This document shows, one piece after another, positions 1 through 5,776 of a stretch of 7,117 nucleotides of DNA. Source of the stretch: Chloroflexota bacterium (lineage in GTDB: Bacteria; Chloroflexota; Limnocylindria; Limnocylindrales; CSP1-4). Location: the NCBI GenBank assembly GCA_021815005.1, contig JAKAHL010000102.1, positions 1 to 7,117 of the forward strand, read 5' to 3'. The notes under the pieces are model-generated. The model saw only the letters and a program-made list of their open reading frames with translations, did no database searches and had not been told where the DNA came from. Numbering within the stretch: the stretch's first letter is position 1; each line of letters begins with the position of its first letter. The position numbers and the translations under genes are program-made.

Positions 1-1
1 C

Positions 2-1462
2 GCGGTGGCTCCGGTCCCGACGCCGGGCGACCTCGCGTCGCTGCCCGCCTGCACGGGCGGGCCTGCCGCCACCGCGACGCCCGCCGCGCCGACGCCCGCG
101 GCATCGGGCAGTTTGAGTCTCGACGGGATGGCGGTGACGCCCCGGGCCCTGGTGCTCGCCAGCGTCACCGACAGCCAGAAGGCGAGCGCCTGGGTCGGCT
201 CGGTCCTGGCCGGCACCGGGGCGGCCGCGACCGACCTGACCTGTGGTGGCGTCGCGGTCCACCTAGTCCGCGCCGACGCCCCCGTGGCGGGCGCCCCGGA
301 CGCTGCGTGGGCGGTGCTCGGGGACAGGGTCCTCGTCGCCGGCGACCTGGACTCCGTCCGGCTGGCCATCGCGACCGGCGGCACCGGGGGCCTGGCCTCC
401 ACGCCCAACCTCGGCAAGGCCGTCGCCGCGGTCTCGGGCGATCACGTGGGGTTCCTCTACGCAGCCGTGCGGGCCGCCGCGAGCGCGCAGCTCGCCGCGC
501 TCCCCGCAACGGGCGCGGGTGCCTCCCCCGACGCGGCCGCCGGCCTTCTGTCGGGGATGCTCCCCGAGTGGGTCGCCGGGGACCTGAGGGCTGCCGGGGG
601 CAACCTCGTGCTGGACACCGTGGGCCCCGCGCCCGACGGCTCGTCATCCGCCAACCGGGCGTCGGATCTCGCCTCGCTGGCCCCGCCCGACACGATCGCG
701 CTGGTCGACGCCCACGATGCCGGCGCGGCCCTCACCGCGCTCCGGGCGAAGGTGGCGGCCGATCCCTCGCTTGCCCCGTCGCTCAAGCAGCTCGACGACG
801 CCATCGGCCTCGCGGGCGGCTGGGACCAGGTGGTGGGCTGGATCGGCGACGCCGGAATCGCGATCACGCGCACCGGCTCGGGCGTCTCGGGCGGCATCCT
901 GGTCCGGCCCGCGGACGCGTCGGCCGCCAAGCACCTGTTCACGCAGCTCCGCAGCCTGCTCGACCTCACCGGCGCGTCGTCCGGACTCGCCATCAGCGAC
1001 CAGTCGTACAAGGGCGAGACCATCACGACCATCGATCTCTCGGCCCTCGCGCCCCTGGCCCAATCCGCGCTCGGCGGAAGCCTCGGCGGAAGCCTCGGCG
1101 GGACCGCGGTCCCGTCGTCCCTGAAGCTCGCCTACGCGGTCACCGACAAGGTCGTGGTCCTGACGCCCGACCCGTCCTTCGCCAAGGCCGTCATCGACGC
1201 GGCGCAGGGGGGCGGCTCGCTGGCCACGAGCGCACGGTTCAGCGCGCTGCTGGGGACGGCCGGCGCCATGACGACGGGCCTGACCTGGGTGGACCTCGCC
1301 GCCGTGCGCGACTTGGCGGAGAGCGCGATGCCCGCGGCCGAGCGCGCCAAGTACGACGCGGACGTCCGGCCCTACCTCCTCCCCGCTGACGCCCTGATCA
1401 GCACCAGCGTCACCGACAACGGCCTGAGCCGGGGCACCGTCATCCTGTCCATCAAGCACTAG
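2..1462 (+). CDS. DUF3352-like probable extracytoplasmic protein, 5'-truncated
   Basis: The reading frame is already open at the window edge and ends at TAG 1460-1462. The GTG at position 5 is not trusted as the start: no ribosome-binding site is visible and the N-terminus expected of such a protein (signal peptide or membrane anchor) is missing. The visible 485 or so residues are Ala/Gly/Thr/Pro-rich. A low-complexity Pro/Ala/Thr stretch (about residues 18-35, counted from position 5) is followed by folded-looking sequence. Two segments resemble each other: about 99-157 ([13 protein letters not shown] ... [13 protein letters not shown]) and 375-437 ([13 protein letters not shown] ... [13 protein letters not shown]). 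That duplicated 'self-value, index, SLA-s-xF' pattern is what I associate with DUF3352 proteins of Chloroflexota and cyanobacteria. Only two cysteines are visible (16 and 80), compatible with a disulfide outside the cytoplasm. Function is unknown. It precedes rpsP by 71 nt with no convincing terminator, so read-through is possible. The coding call is strong; the family assignment is moderate. Confidence 0.75.
   Translation, partial: AVAPVPTPGDLASLPACTGGPAATATPAAPTPAASGSLSLDGMAVTPRALVLASVTDSQKASAWVGSVLAGTGAAATDLTCGGVAVHLVRADAPVAGAPDAAWAVLGDRVLVAGDLDSVRLAIATGGTGGLASTPNLGKAVAAVSGDHVGFLYAAVRAAASAQLAALPATGAGASPDAAAGLLSGMLPEWVAGDLRAAGGNLVLDTVGPAPDGSSSANRASDLASLAPPDTIALVDAHDAGAALTALRAKVAADPSLAPSLKQLDDAIGLAGGWDQVVGWIGDAGIAITRTGSGVSGGILVRPADASAAKHLFTQLRSLLDLTGASSGLAISDQSYKGETITTIDLSALAPLAQSALGGSLGGSLGGTAVPSSLKLAYAVTDKVVVLTPDPSFAKAVIDAAQGGGSLATSARFSALLGTAGAMTTGLTWVDLAAVRDLAESAMPAAERAKYDADVRPYLLPADALISTSVTDNGLSRGTVILSIKH
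1071..1103 (+). repeat. Short in-frame tandem repeat, 12-bp unit TCGGCGGAAGCC
   Basis: Two perfect 12-bp copies (1071-1082, 1083-1094) are followed by a partial third (1095-1103). In protein they encode a Gly-Ser-Leu linker ([11 protein letters not shown]) just before the second duplicated segment of the DUF3352-like protein. This is probably replication slippage in a flexible linker and has no independent function that I can see. Confidence 0.8.
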
Positions 1463-1515
1463 TCGTCTCTGTCGAGGCCCAGCCACCGGCGGGCCCGCCC
1501 AAGGCACGCACCAGC

Positions 1516-1521
1516 AAGGAG
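1516..1521 (+). promoter_or_regulatory. Ribosome-binding site of rpsP (AAGGAG)
   Basis: AAGGAG lies 12 nt before the ATG at 1534, a slightly long but workable spacing. It supports that start, which also gives the canonical S16 N-terminus MAVRIRLTR. The 71-nt gap upstream (1463-1533) contains a 12-bp perfect palindrome GGCGGGCCCGCC (1488-1499) without a loop or T-tract, and no TAnnnT-type promoter that I would defend. Confidence 0.75.
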
Positions 1522-1533
1522 CACCGCACCCAC

Positions 1534-1788
1534 ATGGCAGTCCGCATCCGCCTCACCCGCGTCGGGGCGACCAAGCAGCCGACCTACCGCCTCGTTGTCG
1601 CCGACGCTCGCAGCGCCCGCGACGGCCGGGCGATCGACACCATCGGCCACTACAACCCGCGCACCGAGCCGATCGAGCTCGTGATCGACGAGGCCAAGGC
1701 CAAGGACTGGCTGGCCAAGGGGGCCCAGCCGTCGGACACGGTCAAGCGCCTGTTCAAGCAGGCCGGCGTCACGCCGAGCTTCAAGTAG
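1534..1788 (+). CDS. rpsP: 30S ribosomal protein S16
   Basis: This is an 84-residue protein, the normal length for bacterial S16, a primary 16S rRNA-binding subunit of the small ribosomal subunit that contacts the 5' and central domains. The N-terminal signature is textbook: [24 protein letters not shown], with the basic patch [22 protein letters not shown] (residues 25-46) and the C-terminal part [19 protein letters not shown] expected of the family. The start is ATG 1534, preceded by AAGGAG. It is the first gene of the conserved rpsP-khpA-rimM-trmD cluster. The next gene begins 8 nt after its stop, so translation is probably coupled. There is nothing unusual in the protein itself. Confidence 0.98.
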   Translation: MAVRIRLTRVGATKQPTYRLVVADARSARDGRAIDTIGHYNPRTEPIELVIDEAKAKDWLAKGAQPSDTVKRLFKQAGVTPSFK

Positions 1789-1796
1789 GCCCGGCG

Positions 1797-2030
1797 ATGG
1801 CCGCCGCAGACCTGGTCGAGTACGTCGCGAAGTCGCTGGTCGACGACGTGGACGCTGTGCGTGTCGAGACCGTCAACTCCGAGGACGGCACCATCATCGA
1901 GTTGCACGTGGCCGAAGCCGACATGGGCAAGGTCATCGGGCGCAACGGGAGCGTCGCCAAGGCGCTCCGCACCCTGCTCAAGGTGACCTCCGCCCGCTCG
2001 GGCGAGCCGGTCAGCCTCGAGATCGTCTGA
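1797..2030 (+). CDS. khpA: KH-domain RNA-binding protein KhpA (YlqC family)
   Basis: This 77-residue protein is a single type-II KH domain, matching the usual 75-80 residues of KhpA/YlqC. The RNA-binding GxxG loop is visible as VIGRNGS at residues 46-52 (GRNG 48-51), followed by the helix AKALRTLLKVTSA. The N-terminal helix DLVEYVAKSLVDD is also typical. In Firmicutes KhpA forms a heterodimer with KhpB/Jag (EloR) and binds many RNAs, influencing cell elongation and division. That partner is not in this window. The gene starts at ATG 1797, 8 nt after the rpsP stop. It has no good Shine-Dalgarno (only AGG within the rpsP stop region), so it probably relies on translational coupling. It sits at its usual place between rpsP and rimM. 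Confidence 0.95.
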   Translation: MAAADLVEYVAKSLVDDVDAVRVETVNSEDGTIIELHVAEADMGKVIGRNGSVAKALRTLLKVTSARSGEPVSLEIV

Positions 2031-2034
2031 GGGG
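2029..2034 (+). promoter_or_regulatory. Ribosome-binding site of rimM (GAGGGG), overlapping the khpA stop
   Basis: GAGGGG begins inside the TGA stop of khpA (2028-2030) and lies 4 nt before a TTG at 2039. It is the main reason for choosing TTG 2039 as the rimM start. No ATG or GTG lies in frame between it and the conserved RimM domain that begins at residue 21. Confidence 0.55.
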
Positions 2035-2038
2035 ACCG

Positions 2039-2812
2039 TTGGCTCCCCGAACCGCGTCGCGCGGCGAAGGCCCGCCGCGCGACGGGGCCCTGCCGCGCCT
2101 CACCGTCGCGCTCGTCCGCGGGTTCCGCGGCCTGCGCGGCCAAGTGCGTGTCGAGCTCCTCACGGACCGTCCGGAGGATCGGTTCCGCGTCGGCGCCCGC
2201 CTGTTCCCGGAGGGGACGGACGAGCGCCTGACCGTGGCCGAGGCCGTGCCGGTCGCCGACGGGCGCGGCTGGTGGCTGCGCTTCCGGGAGATCGGCGACC
2301 GCACGCTCGCGGAGGAGCGCCTGCGGGACCGGTACCTCGAGATCGATGACCCGGGCGAGCCGCGCGAGCCGGGACGGTGGTTCTGGCACGAGCTCCTGGG
2401 CCTGGCCGCGACCTCGACGGCGGGCGAGCCGCTGGGCGAGATCGTGGACATCTACCGGGCGGGCGGCGCCGAGGTCTTCGTCGTGCGCGGGCCGCGGGGC
2501 CAGTTCGACGTGCCCGGCGTGCGCGGGGTCGTCACCGAGCTGGCGCCCGAACGGGGCGTGATGGTCGTGGACCTCGACAGCCTCGCCCTGGACGCCCGGC
2601 CGGTGGACGACGAGGACTACGTCCGGCCGCGCGACCGCCGACCGCGCAAGCAGCCGCGGCGGAGGCCCGGGGGCCCCGCCCCCGACGCGGTTCCGACGGG
2701 GCTGCCGGACCGCGGTCCCGAGCCGACGCCGGCCGCCTCCGGATCCTCGGCTGCGGCGCCGTCGGGCATTGTCGAGCCGCCCGGCGCGACCCCGCCCGGG
2801 CCGGACGCCTGA
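2039..2812 (+). CDS. rimM: Ribosome maturation factor RimM with long C-terminal tail
   Basis: RimM binds ribosomal protein S19 in the 30S head and is needed for efficient 16S rRNA processing. Two domains are recognisable. The N-terminal RimM barrel spans about residues 21-104 ([20 protein letters not shown], a variant of the usual GxxGLxGxVRV motif). The PRC barrel spans about 112-185, with the family's FWHELLGL (115-122), GEIVDIY and DVPGVRGVV. The protein is 257 residues against the usual 165-185. The excess is mainly a C-terminal tail (about 186-257) that is Pro/Arg/Ala-rich and looks disordered, with a basic patch at about 196-210 ([15 protein letters not shown]). The TTG start is inferred from GAGGGG just upstream, and the first 20 residues are also low-complexity. 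Its TGA shares one base with the trmD ATG, implying coupled translation. Confidence 0.95.
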   Translation: MAPRTASRGEGPPRDGALPRLTVALVRGFRGLRGQVRVELLTDRPEDRFRVGARLFPEGTDERLTVAEAVPVADGRGWWLRFREIGDRTLAEERLRDRYLEIDDPGEPREPGRWFWHELLGLAATSTAGEPLGEIVDIYRAGGAEVFVVRGPRGQFDVPGVRGVVTELAPERGVMVVDLDSLALDARPVDDEDYVRPRDRRPRKQPRRRPGGPAPDAVPTGLPDRGPEPTPAASGSSAAAPSGIVEPPGATPPGPDA

Positions 2813-3567
2813 TGCCGCTCGAGATCGACATCCTGACGCTCTTCCCGCCCATGGTGGCCGGGCCGCTGGCAGAGAGCATCCCCGCGCGGATCCAGGAGCG
2901 GGGCCTGGCCGCGATCCGCGTCCACGACCTGCGCCAGTGGGGGCTGGGCCGGCACCGCACCGTGGACGACTACACCTACGGAGGCGGGGCCGGCATGGTC
3001 CTGCGCGTGGACGTGGCGGCCGCGGCGCTGGGCGAGCTGCGGCGGCCGGAGTCCACCGTCATCCTGCTCGACCCGGCGGGCGAGGTCTTCCGCCAGCCGG
3101 TCGCCCAGGAGCTGGCCGCGGCCTCGCACCTCGTGTTCCTGTGCCCGCGGTACGAGGGCGTTGACGAGCGCGTCCGAGCGATGTGCGACCGCGAGCTCTC
3201 GATCGGCGACTACGTGCTGACCGGCGGGGAGCTGGCGGCGCTGGTGGTCGTGGATGCGGTGATCCGGCTGCTGCCCGGCGCAATCGATGCCGCGTCCACG
3301 GCGGAGGAGTCGTTCTCGGCCGGCCTGCTCGAGTACCCGCAGTACACCCGTCCCGCCGAGTTCAACGGGGACGCCGTGCCGCCGGTGCTCGTCTCCGGTC
3401 ACCACGAGCAGGTGCGGCGGTGGCGGCTGCGCGAGTCGCTCCGGCGGACGCTGCAGCGACGGCCGGACCTCCTGGAGGGGCGTGCCCTCGGCACGGAGGA
3501 GGCGCGGCTGCTCGCGGAGGTCCGCGCGGAGGCCGAGACGGCCGCGCCGGACGGCCGCGTCGGCTGA
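2812..3567 (+). CDS. trmD: tRNA (guanine-N1)-methyltransferase TrmD
   Basis: TrmD is a dimeric SPOUT-family enzyme with a trefoil knot. It uses S-adenosylmethionine to make m1G at position 37 of tRNAs with G36G37, preventing +1 frameshifting. The 251-residue length is normal. The family motifs occur in order: IDILTLFP (5-12), [15 protein letters not shown] (48-62), RYEGVDERV (113-121), [15 protein letters not shown] (130-144), RLLPG (152-156), [10 protein letters not shown] (172-181) and [20 protein letters not shown] (194-213). By comparison with E. coli TrmD, recalled from memory, three pocket positions differ: Asp87 for Ser88, Pro112 for Gly113 and Glu166 for catalytic Asp169; Arg154 is kept as Arg152. 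The ATG at 2812 overlaps the rimM stop by one base and has no clear Shine-Dalgarno, so coupling is expected. The rplS promoter -35 overlaps its stop codon. Confidence 0.97.
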   Translation: MPLEIDILTLFPPMVAGPLAESIPARIQERGLAAIRVHDLRQWGLGRHRTVDDYTYGGGAGMVLRVDVAAAALGELRRPESTVILLDPAGEVFRQPVAQELAAASHLVFLCPRYEGVDERVRAMCDRELSIGDYVLTGGELAALVVVDAVIRLLPGAIDAASTAEESFSAGLLEYPQYTRPAEFNGDAVPPVLVSGHHEQVRRWRLRESLRRTLQRRPDLLEGRALGTEEARLLAEVRAEAETAAPDGRVG

Positions 3568-3593
3568 CACCTCTGCCCGGGGCATGCTATCCT
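3564..3593 (+). promoter_or_regulatory. Predicted sigma-70-type promoter for rplS
   Basis: CTGACA (3564-3569, 5 of 6 matches to TTGACA) overlaps the trmD TGA. It is followed after 18 bp by TATCCT (3588-3593), which is preceded by TGC as an extended -10 (TGCTATCCT). Transcription would start near 3599-3600. This would let L19 be made independently of the rpsP-trmD operon. Confidence 0.6.
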
Positions 3594-3597
3594 CCGC

Positions 3598-3661
3598 CGT
3601 CGGCCATGCCCTCCGCGGCGCGCCGCCCCAGCATCTGAGACACGCAGCGCCGCTGCCGACG
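3598..3661 (+). promoter_or_regulatory. Foldable 5' leader of rplS (candidate L19 autoregulatory element)
   Basis: Two perfect nested helices can form. The outer one pairs CGTCGGC (3598-3604) with GCCGACG (3655-3661). The inner one pairs GCGGCGC (3615-3621) with GCGCCGC (3647-3653). They are separated by a 10-nt internal loop on the left and a single U on the right. The outer helix begins almost exactly at the predicted transcription start and ends 8 nt before the AAGGA ribosome-binding site. L19 leaders are described in Firmicutes; I do not recognise this as that family. Confidence 0.45.
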
Positions 3662-3669
3662 ACCGAAAC

Positions 3670-3674
3670 AAGGA
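3670..3674 (+). promoter_or_regulatory. Ribosome-binding site of rplS (AAGGA)
   Basis: AAGGA sits 9 nt before the GTG at 3684. It fixes that GTG as the start, giving the expected L19 N-terminus [13 protein letters not shown]. Confidence 0.75.
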
Positions 3675-3683
3675 CTGCTCACC

Positions 3684-4028
3684 GTGAACGTGCTCAACGA
3701 GATCGTGGCTGACCAGTTGCGGGCAGACCTGCCCGTCATCGTCCCGGGCGACACCGTCAAGGTGTCCGCGAAGGTCGTCGAGGGCAATCGCGAGCGCGTC
3801 CAGGTGTTCGAGGGCCTAGTGATGCGGATGCGCAATGCGGGGGTCGCCTCGTCGATCACCGTCCGCCGCATCGCCTCGGGCGTCGGCGTCGAGCGCACGT
3901 TCAAGCTCCACAGCCCGCGGATCGAGAAGGTGGAGGTCGTCCGCCACGGCCAGGTCCGCCGCGCCAAGCTGTACTTCCTGCGCAACCGCGTCGGCAAGGC
4001 CGCCACCACGCTCCGCGAGCGTCGCTAG
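3684..4028 (+). CDS. rplS: 50S ribosomal protein L19
   Basis: L19 is a large-subunit protein that lies near the 30S-50S interface and helps form an intersubunit bridge. The 114-residue length is typical. Recognisable stretches are [20 protein letters not shown] (residues 22-41), [29 protein letters not shown] and the signature [20 protein letters not shown] (75-94) followed by [12 protein letters not shown]. The start is GTG 3684 with AAGGA 9 nt upstream. It is separated from trmD by 116 nt that contain its own probable promoter and a structured leader, so it seems to be a separately regulated unit within the conserved cluster. It is followed closely by GC hairpins that probably terminate transcription. 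Confidence 0.98.
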   Translation: MNVLNEIVADQLRADLPVIVPGDTVKVSAKVVEGNRERVQVFEGLVMRMRNAGVASSITVRRIASGVGVERTFKLHSPRIEKVEVVRHGQVRRAKLYFLRNRVGKAATTLRERR

Positions 4029-4034
4029 CCGCCC

Positions 4035-4055
4035 CGCCGGGCCGTGCGCCCGGCG
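4035..4055 (+). terminator. GC hairpin just after rplS
   Basis: A perfect 8-bp stem CGCCGGGC / GCCCGGCG (4035-4042 with 4048-4055) closes a 5-nt loop and begins 7 nt after the L19 stop. No T-tract follows directly. It may act with the next hairpin as a tandem terminator. Confidence 0.4.
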
Positions 4056-4068
4056 TCGCCGCCCCGCC

Positions 4069-4100
4069 CGGCCCCCGGCTCGTCTGGGGGCCGTTCGATT
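4069..4100 (+). terminator. Main terminator candidate downstream of rplS
   Basis: CGGCCCCC (4069-4076) pairs perfectly with GGGGGCCG (4086-4093) across a 9-nt loop. It is followed by TTCGATT, the only T-containing stretch in this GC-rich gap. It lies between the convergent genes rplS and the PhzF-family gene. Confidence 0.55.
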
Positions 4101-4102
4101 CC

Positions 4103-4117
4103 CGGGGCCATGCCCCG
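4103..4117 (-). terminator. Small hairpin downstream of the PhzF-family gene
   Basis: CGGGGC (4103-4108) and GCCCCG (4112-4117) form a 6-bp stem with a 3-nt loop. It starts 11 bases beyond the stop of the minus-strand gene. On the minus strand it is followed by GGAATCG rather than a T-run, so the terminator role is tentative. Confidence 0.3.
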
Positions 4118-4128
4118 CCGCCGCGCGG

Positions 4129-4959
4129 CTACAGGTCCACCGTGCCCCGCACGACCGTGATCGTCTGGCCGCCGACGAAGACGCGCCCTTCGTCGTCCCG
4201 GGTGACCTCGACGCGCCCGGCCCGGCCGACGGCCAGCCCCTGGCTGGCGACGTACGGGGCCGCGATGCGCCCGGTCTCGAGCAGCCAGCCCGCCACCGAG
4301 GCGTTGAGGCTGCCGGTGACGGGGTCCTCGACGGTCAGGCCGCCCTGGGGATACAGCGCGCGCAGTTCGATCGCCGCCGGGGATGCCGGCGGGTAGAACC
4401 CCACCAGCCCCACGTCGAACGGCACGGCGCCCGGCTGCACGGCGAGCACGGCGTCCGCGTCCCGGAGCAGCAGGGCCACCCAGCCGGGCCCGTTGTCGGC
4501 CCAGGCGGCATCGAGGATGTCGACGCGGGCGAGGTTGAGCCCAGCCGCGATCGCGGTGAGGTCCGCCTCGTCCACCGGCCCCGAGCGGCGAAGCGGGGGG
4601 GCGGCGAACGCGAGCCCGCCGCCCTGCCGTCGGATCTCGATCAGCCCGGCAGGGCAGGCCTGGACAATGCGGGCGGGGTCGCGCGGCCGCCCGCCCGCCT
4701 CGAGCCAGGCGTGGCACGTCCCGAGGGTCGGGTGACCGGCGAACGGGAGCTCCGCGTCGGGCGTGAAGATCCGGACGGCGTAGTCGGCGTCGGGGTCGTC
4801 GGTCGGGACGACGAAGGCGGTCTCGGACAGGTTCGTCCAGCGAGCGAAGCGCTGCATCTCCGACGCGGCGACCCCGGCGGCGTCGAGCACCACGGCCAGC
4901 GGGTTGCCGAGGCCGGGCGCGGTGGTGAACACGTCAACCTGGGCGAACGGCCGCTGCAT
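4129..4959 (-). CDS. PhzF family isomerase/epimerase-like protein
   Basis: The PhzF family has a two-lobed diaminopimelate-epimerase fold. PhzF itself isomerises DHHA in phenazine biosynthesis, but most members have no known substrate. The 276 residues match the family length. Conserved parts are FAQVDVFTTAPGLGNPLAVV (5-24), WTNLSETAFV (41-50) with the acid/base Glu46, RIFTPDAELPFAGHPTLG (63-80) with His76, and the second-lobe motif EDPVTGSLNA (211-220) with Asp212. All key positions are present, so it is likely active. No phenazine genes are nearby, so that pathway should not be inferred. The gene runs against its neighbours and sits between rplS and rnhB, normally adjacent in conserved synteny. 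The ATG at 4959 has no Shine-Dalgarno. CACACT lies 6 nt upstream on the same strand, compatible with a leaderless mRNA. Confidence 0.93.
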   Translation of the reverse strand: MQRPFAQVDVFTTAPGLGNPLAVVLDAAGVAASEMQRFARWTNLSETAFVVPTDDPDADYAVRIFTPDAELPFAGHPTLGTCHAWLEAGGRPRDPARIVQACPAGLIEIRRQGGGLAFAAPPLRRSGPVDEADLTAIAAGLNLARVDILDAAWADNGPGWVALLLRDADAVLAVQPGAVPFDVGLVGFYPPASPAAIELRALYPQGGLTVEDPVTGSLNASVAGWLLETGRIAAPYVASQGLAVGRAGRVEVTRDDEGRVFVGGQTITVVRGTVDL

Positions 4960-5007
4960 ACCGGGAGTGTGCCGCCGATCGCCGGCCGGCGCTACGCTGG
5001 AGGCCTC
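4960..5007. promoter_or_regulatory. Compact divergent promoter region, phzF-like gene / rnhB
   Basis: Only 48 bp separate the divergent start codons. On the minus strand CACACT (complement of 4966-4971) would place the transcription start at the ATG itself. On the plus strand GCTACGCT contains a TACGCT -10-like element (4993-4998), and GGAGG (4999-5003) precedes the rnhB ATG by 4 nt. The -10-like element and the GGAGG overlap functionally, so at least one of these readings must be wrong. No good -35 is seen on either strand. Confidence 0.35.
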
Positions 5008-5769
5008 ATGGCCCCGATCGTGCCCACCCTGCGCTTCGAACGCCCGCTCTGGCGGGCGGGTCAGGCGCGAGTCGCCGGCGTGGACGAGGTGGGCGTCGCC
5101 CCGACCAGCGGTGCGGTCGTGGCGGCGGCCGTCATCATGCCGGTCAACTGCAGGCGCATCCCGGGCGTCCGCGATTCCAAGACGCTGTCCGCCGCCCAGC
5201 GCGAGCGGCTCGCCCCCGTCATCCGGCGGCGCGCTCTCGCCGTGGGCGTGGGCGCCGCGTCAGTCGCGGACATCGACCGGCTCAACATCTACCACGCGAC
5301 GCACCTCGCGATGCGTCGGGCGATCGCCCGCCTCGGCGGCCACGACTACGTCCTCGTCGACGGCCTCCGCATCGCCGGGTTCGAGGAGCAGGTGGGCCCG
5401 TACACGGCGATCGTGGACGGGGACGCGCTCGTCTACTCCATCGCCTGCGCCTCGGTGATCGCCAAGACGGTCCGAGACCGGATGATGGCCAAACTCGCGG
5501 CCCGCCACCCGCAGTACGGCTGGGAGCGGAACGCCGGCTACGCCACCCTCGAGCACCGCGAGGCCATCCGGGCCCACGGCCTCACGCCGCATCACCGCCG
5601 GAGCTGGCTGGCGCTCCAGGCGCTGGTGGCGGGCGACCAGCTGGCGCTGTTCGGAGAGGCGGACCGCGCCGCGGGCACGGGCGCGGCGCTCGAGGATCCT
5701 GCGGGCGCGGATCTGGCGGAGGCCGCGCCCGAACTCGATCCCGACCTCGGCGAGCCCCAGCCCCGCTAA
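5008..5769 (+). CDS. rnhB: Ribonuclease HII, divergent, with C-terminal QLALF motif
   Basis: RNase HII cuts RNA in RNA-DNA hybrids and starts removal of single ribonucleotides from DNA. The catalytic set is intact: Asp26 and Glu27 (AGVDEVG), Asp118 (VLVDG) and Asp139 (IVDGDA). Family blocks also include DSKTLSAAQRERL (56-68), ASVADIDRLNIYHATHLAM (84-102), SIACASVIAKTVRDRMM (144-160) and GYATLEH (177-183) with the junction-stacking Tyr178. Unusually, the GRG motif normally directly after DEA is GVA here (29-31), and the usual PLAGPVV is PTSGAVV. The RNase HIII-type N-terminal extension is absent, so it is HII-like in size. Its 253 residues exceed the usual 200-220. After the core comes QLALFGE (211-217), a perfect beta-clamp-binding consensus, then an acidic tail. 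ATG 5008 follows GGAGG; the stop is 7 nt before yraN. Confidence 0.93.
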   Translation: MAPIVPTLRFERPLWRAGQARVAGVDEVGVAPTSGAVVAAAVIMPVNCRRIPGVRDSKTLSAAQRERLAPVIRRRALAVGVGAASVADIDRLNIYHATHLAMRRAIARLGGHDYVLVDGLRIAGFEEQVGPYTAIVDGDALVYSIACASVIAKTVRDRMMAKLAARHPQYGWERNAGYATLEHREAIRAHGLTPHHRRSWLALQALVAGDQLALFGEADRAAGTGAALEDPAGADLAEAAPELDPDLGEPQPR

Positions 5770-5776
5770 GCCGCGG

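Noticed and set aside
1488..1499. Palindrome GGCGGGCCCGCC as a terminator before rpsP
   Set aside because: It has no loop and no T-tract; a 12-bp GC palindrome is weak evidence in such GC-rich DNA.
644..1507. Long minus-strand open frame (287 codons) opposite the DUF3352-like gene
   Set aside because: Its composition (Arg/Gly/Ala-rich, no domain) is that of a shadow of the real plus-strand gene in high-GC DNA.
2617..3585. Long minus-strand open frame opposite trmD
   Set aside because: trmD shows all family motifs in order on the plus strand; the antisense product has no recognisable domain.
3835..5769. A 644-codon open frame on the plus strand that extends upstream of rnhB
   Set aside because: Only the part from ATG 5008 encodes recognisable RNase HII. 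The upstream part overlaps rplS and is antisense to the PhzF-family gene, whose motifs are unmistakable; it is open merely because GC-rich DNA has few stops.
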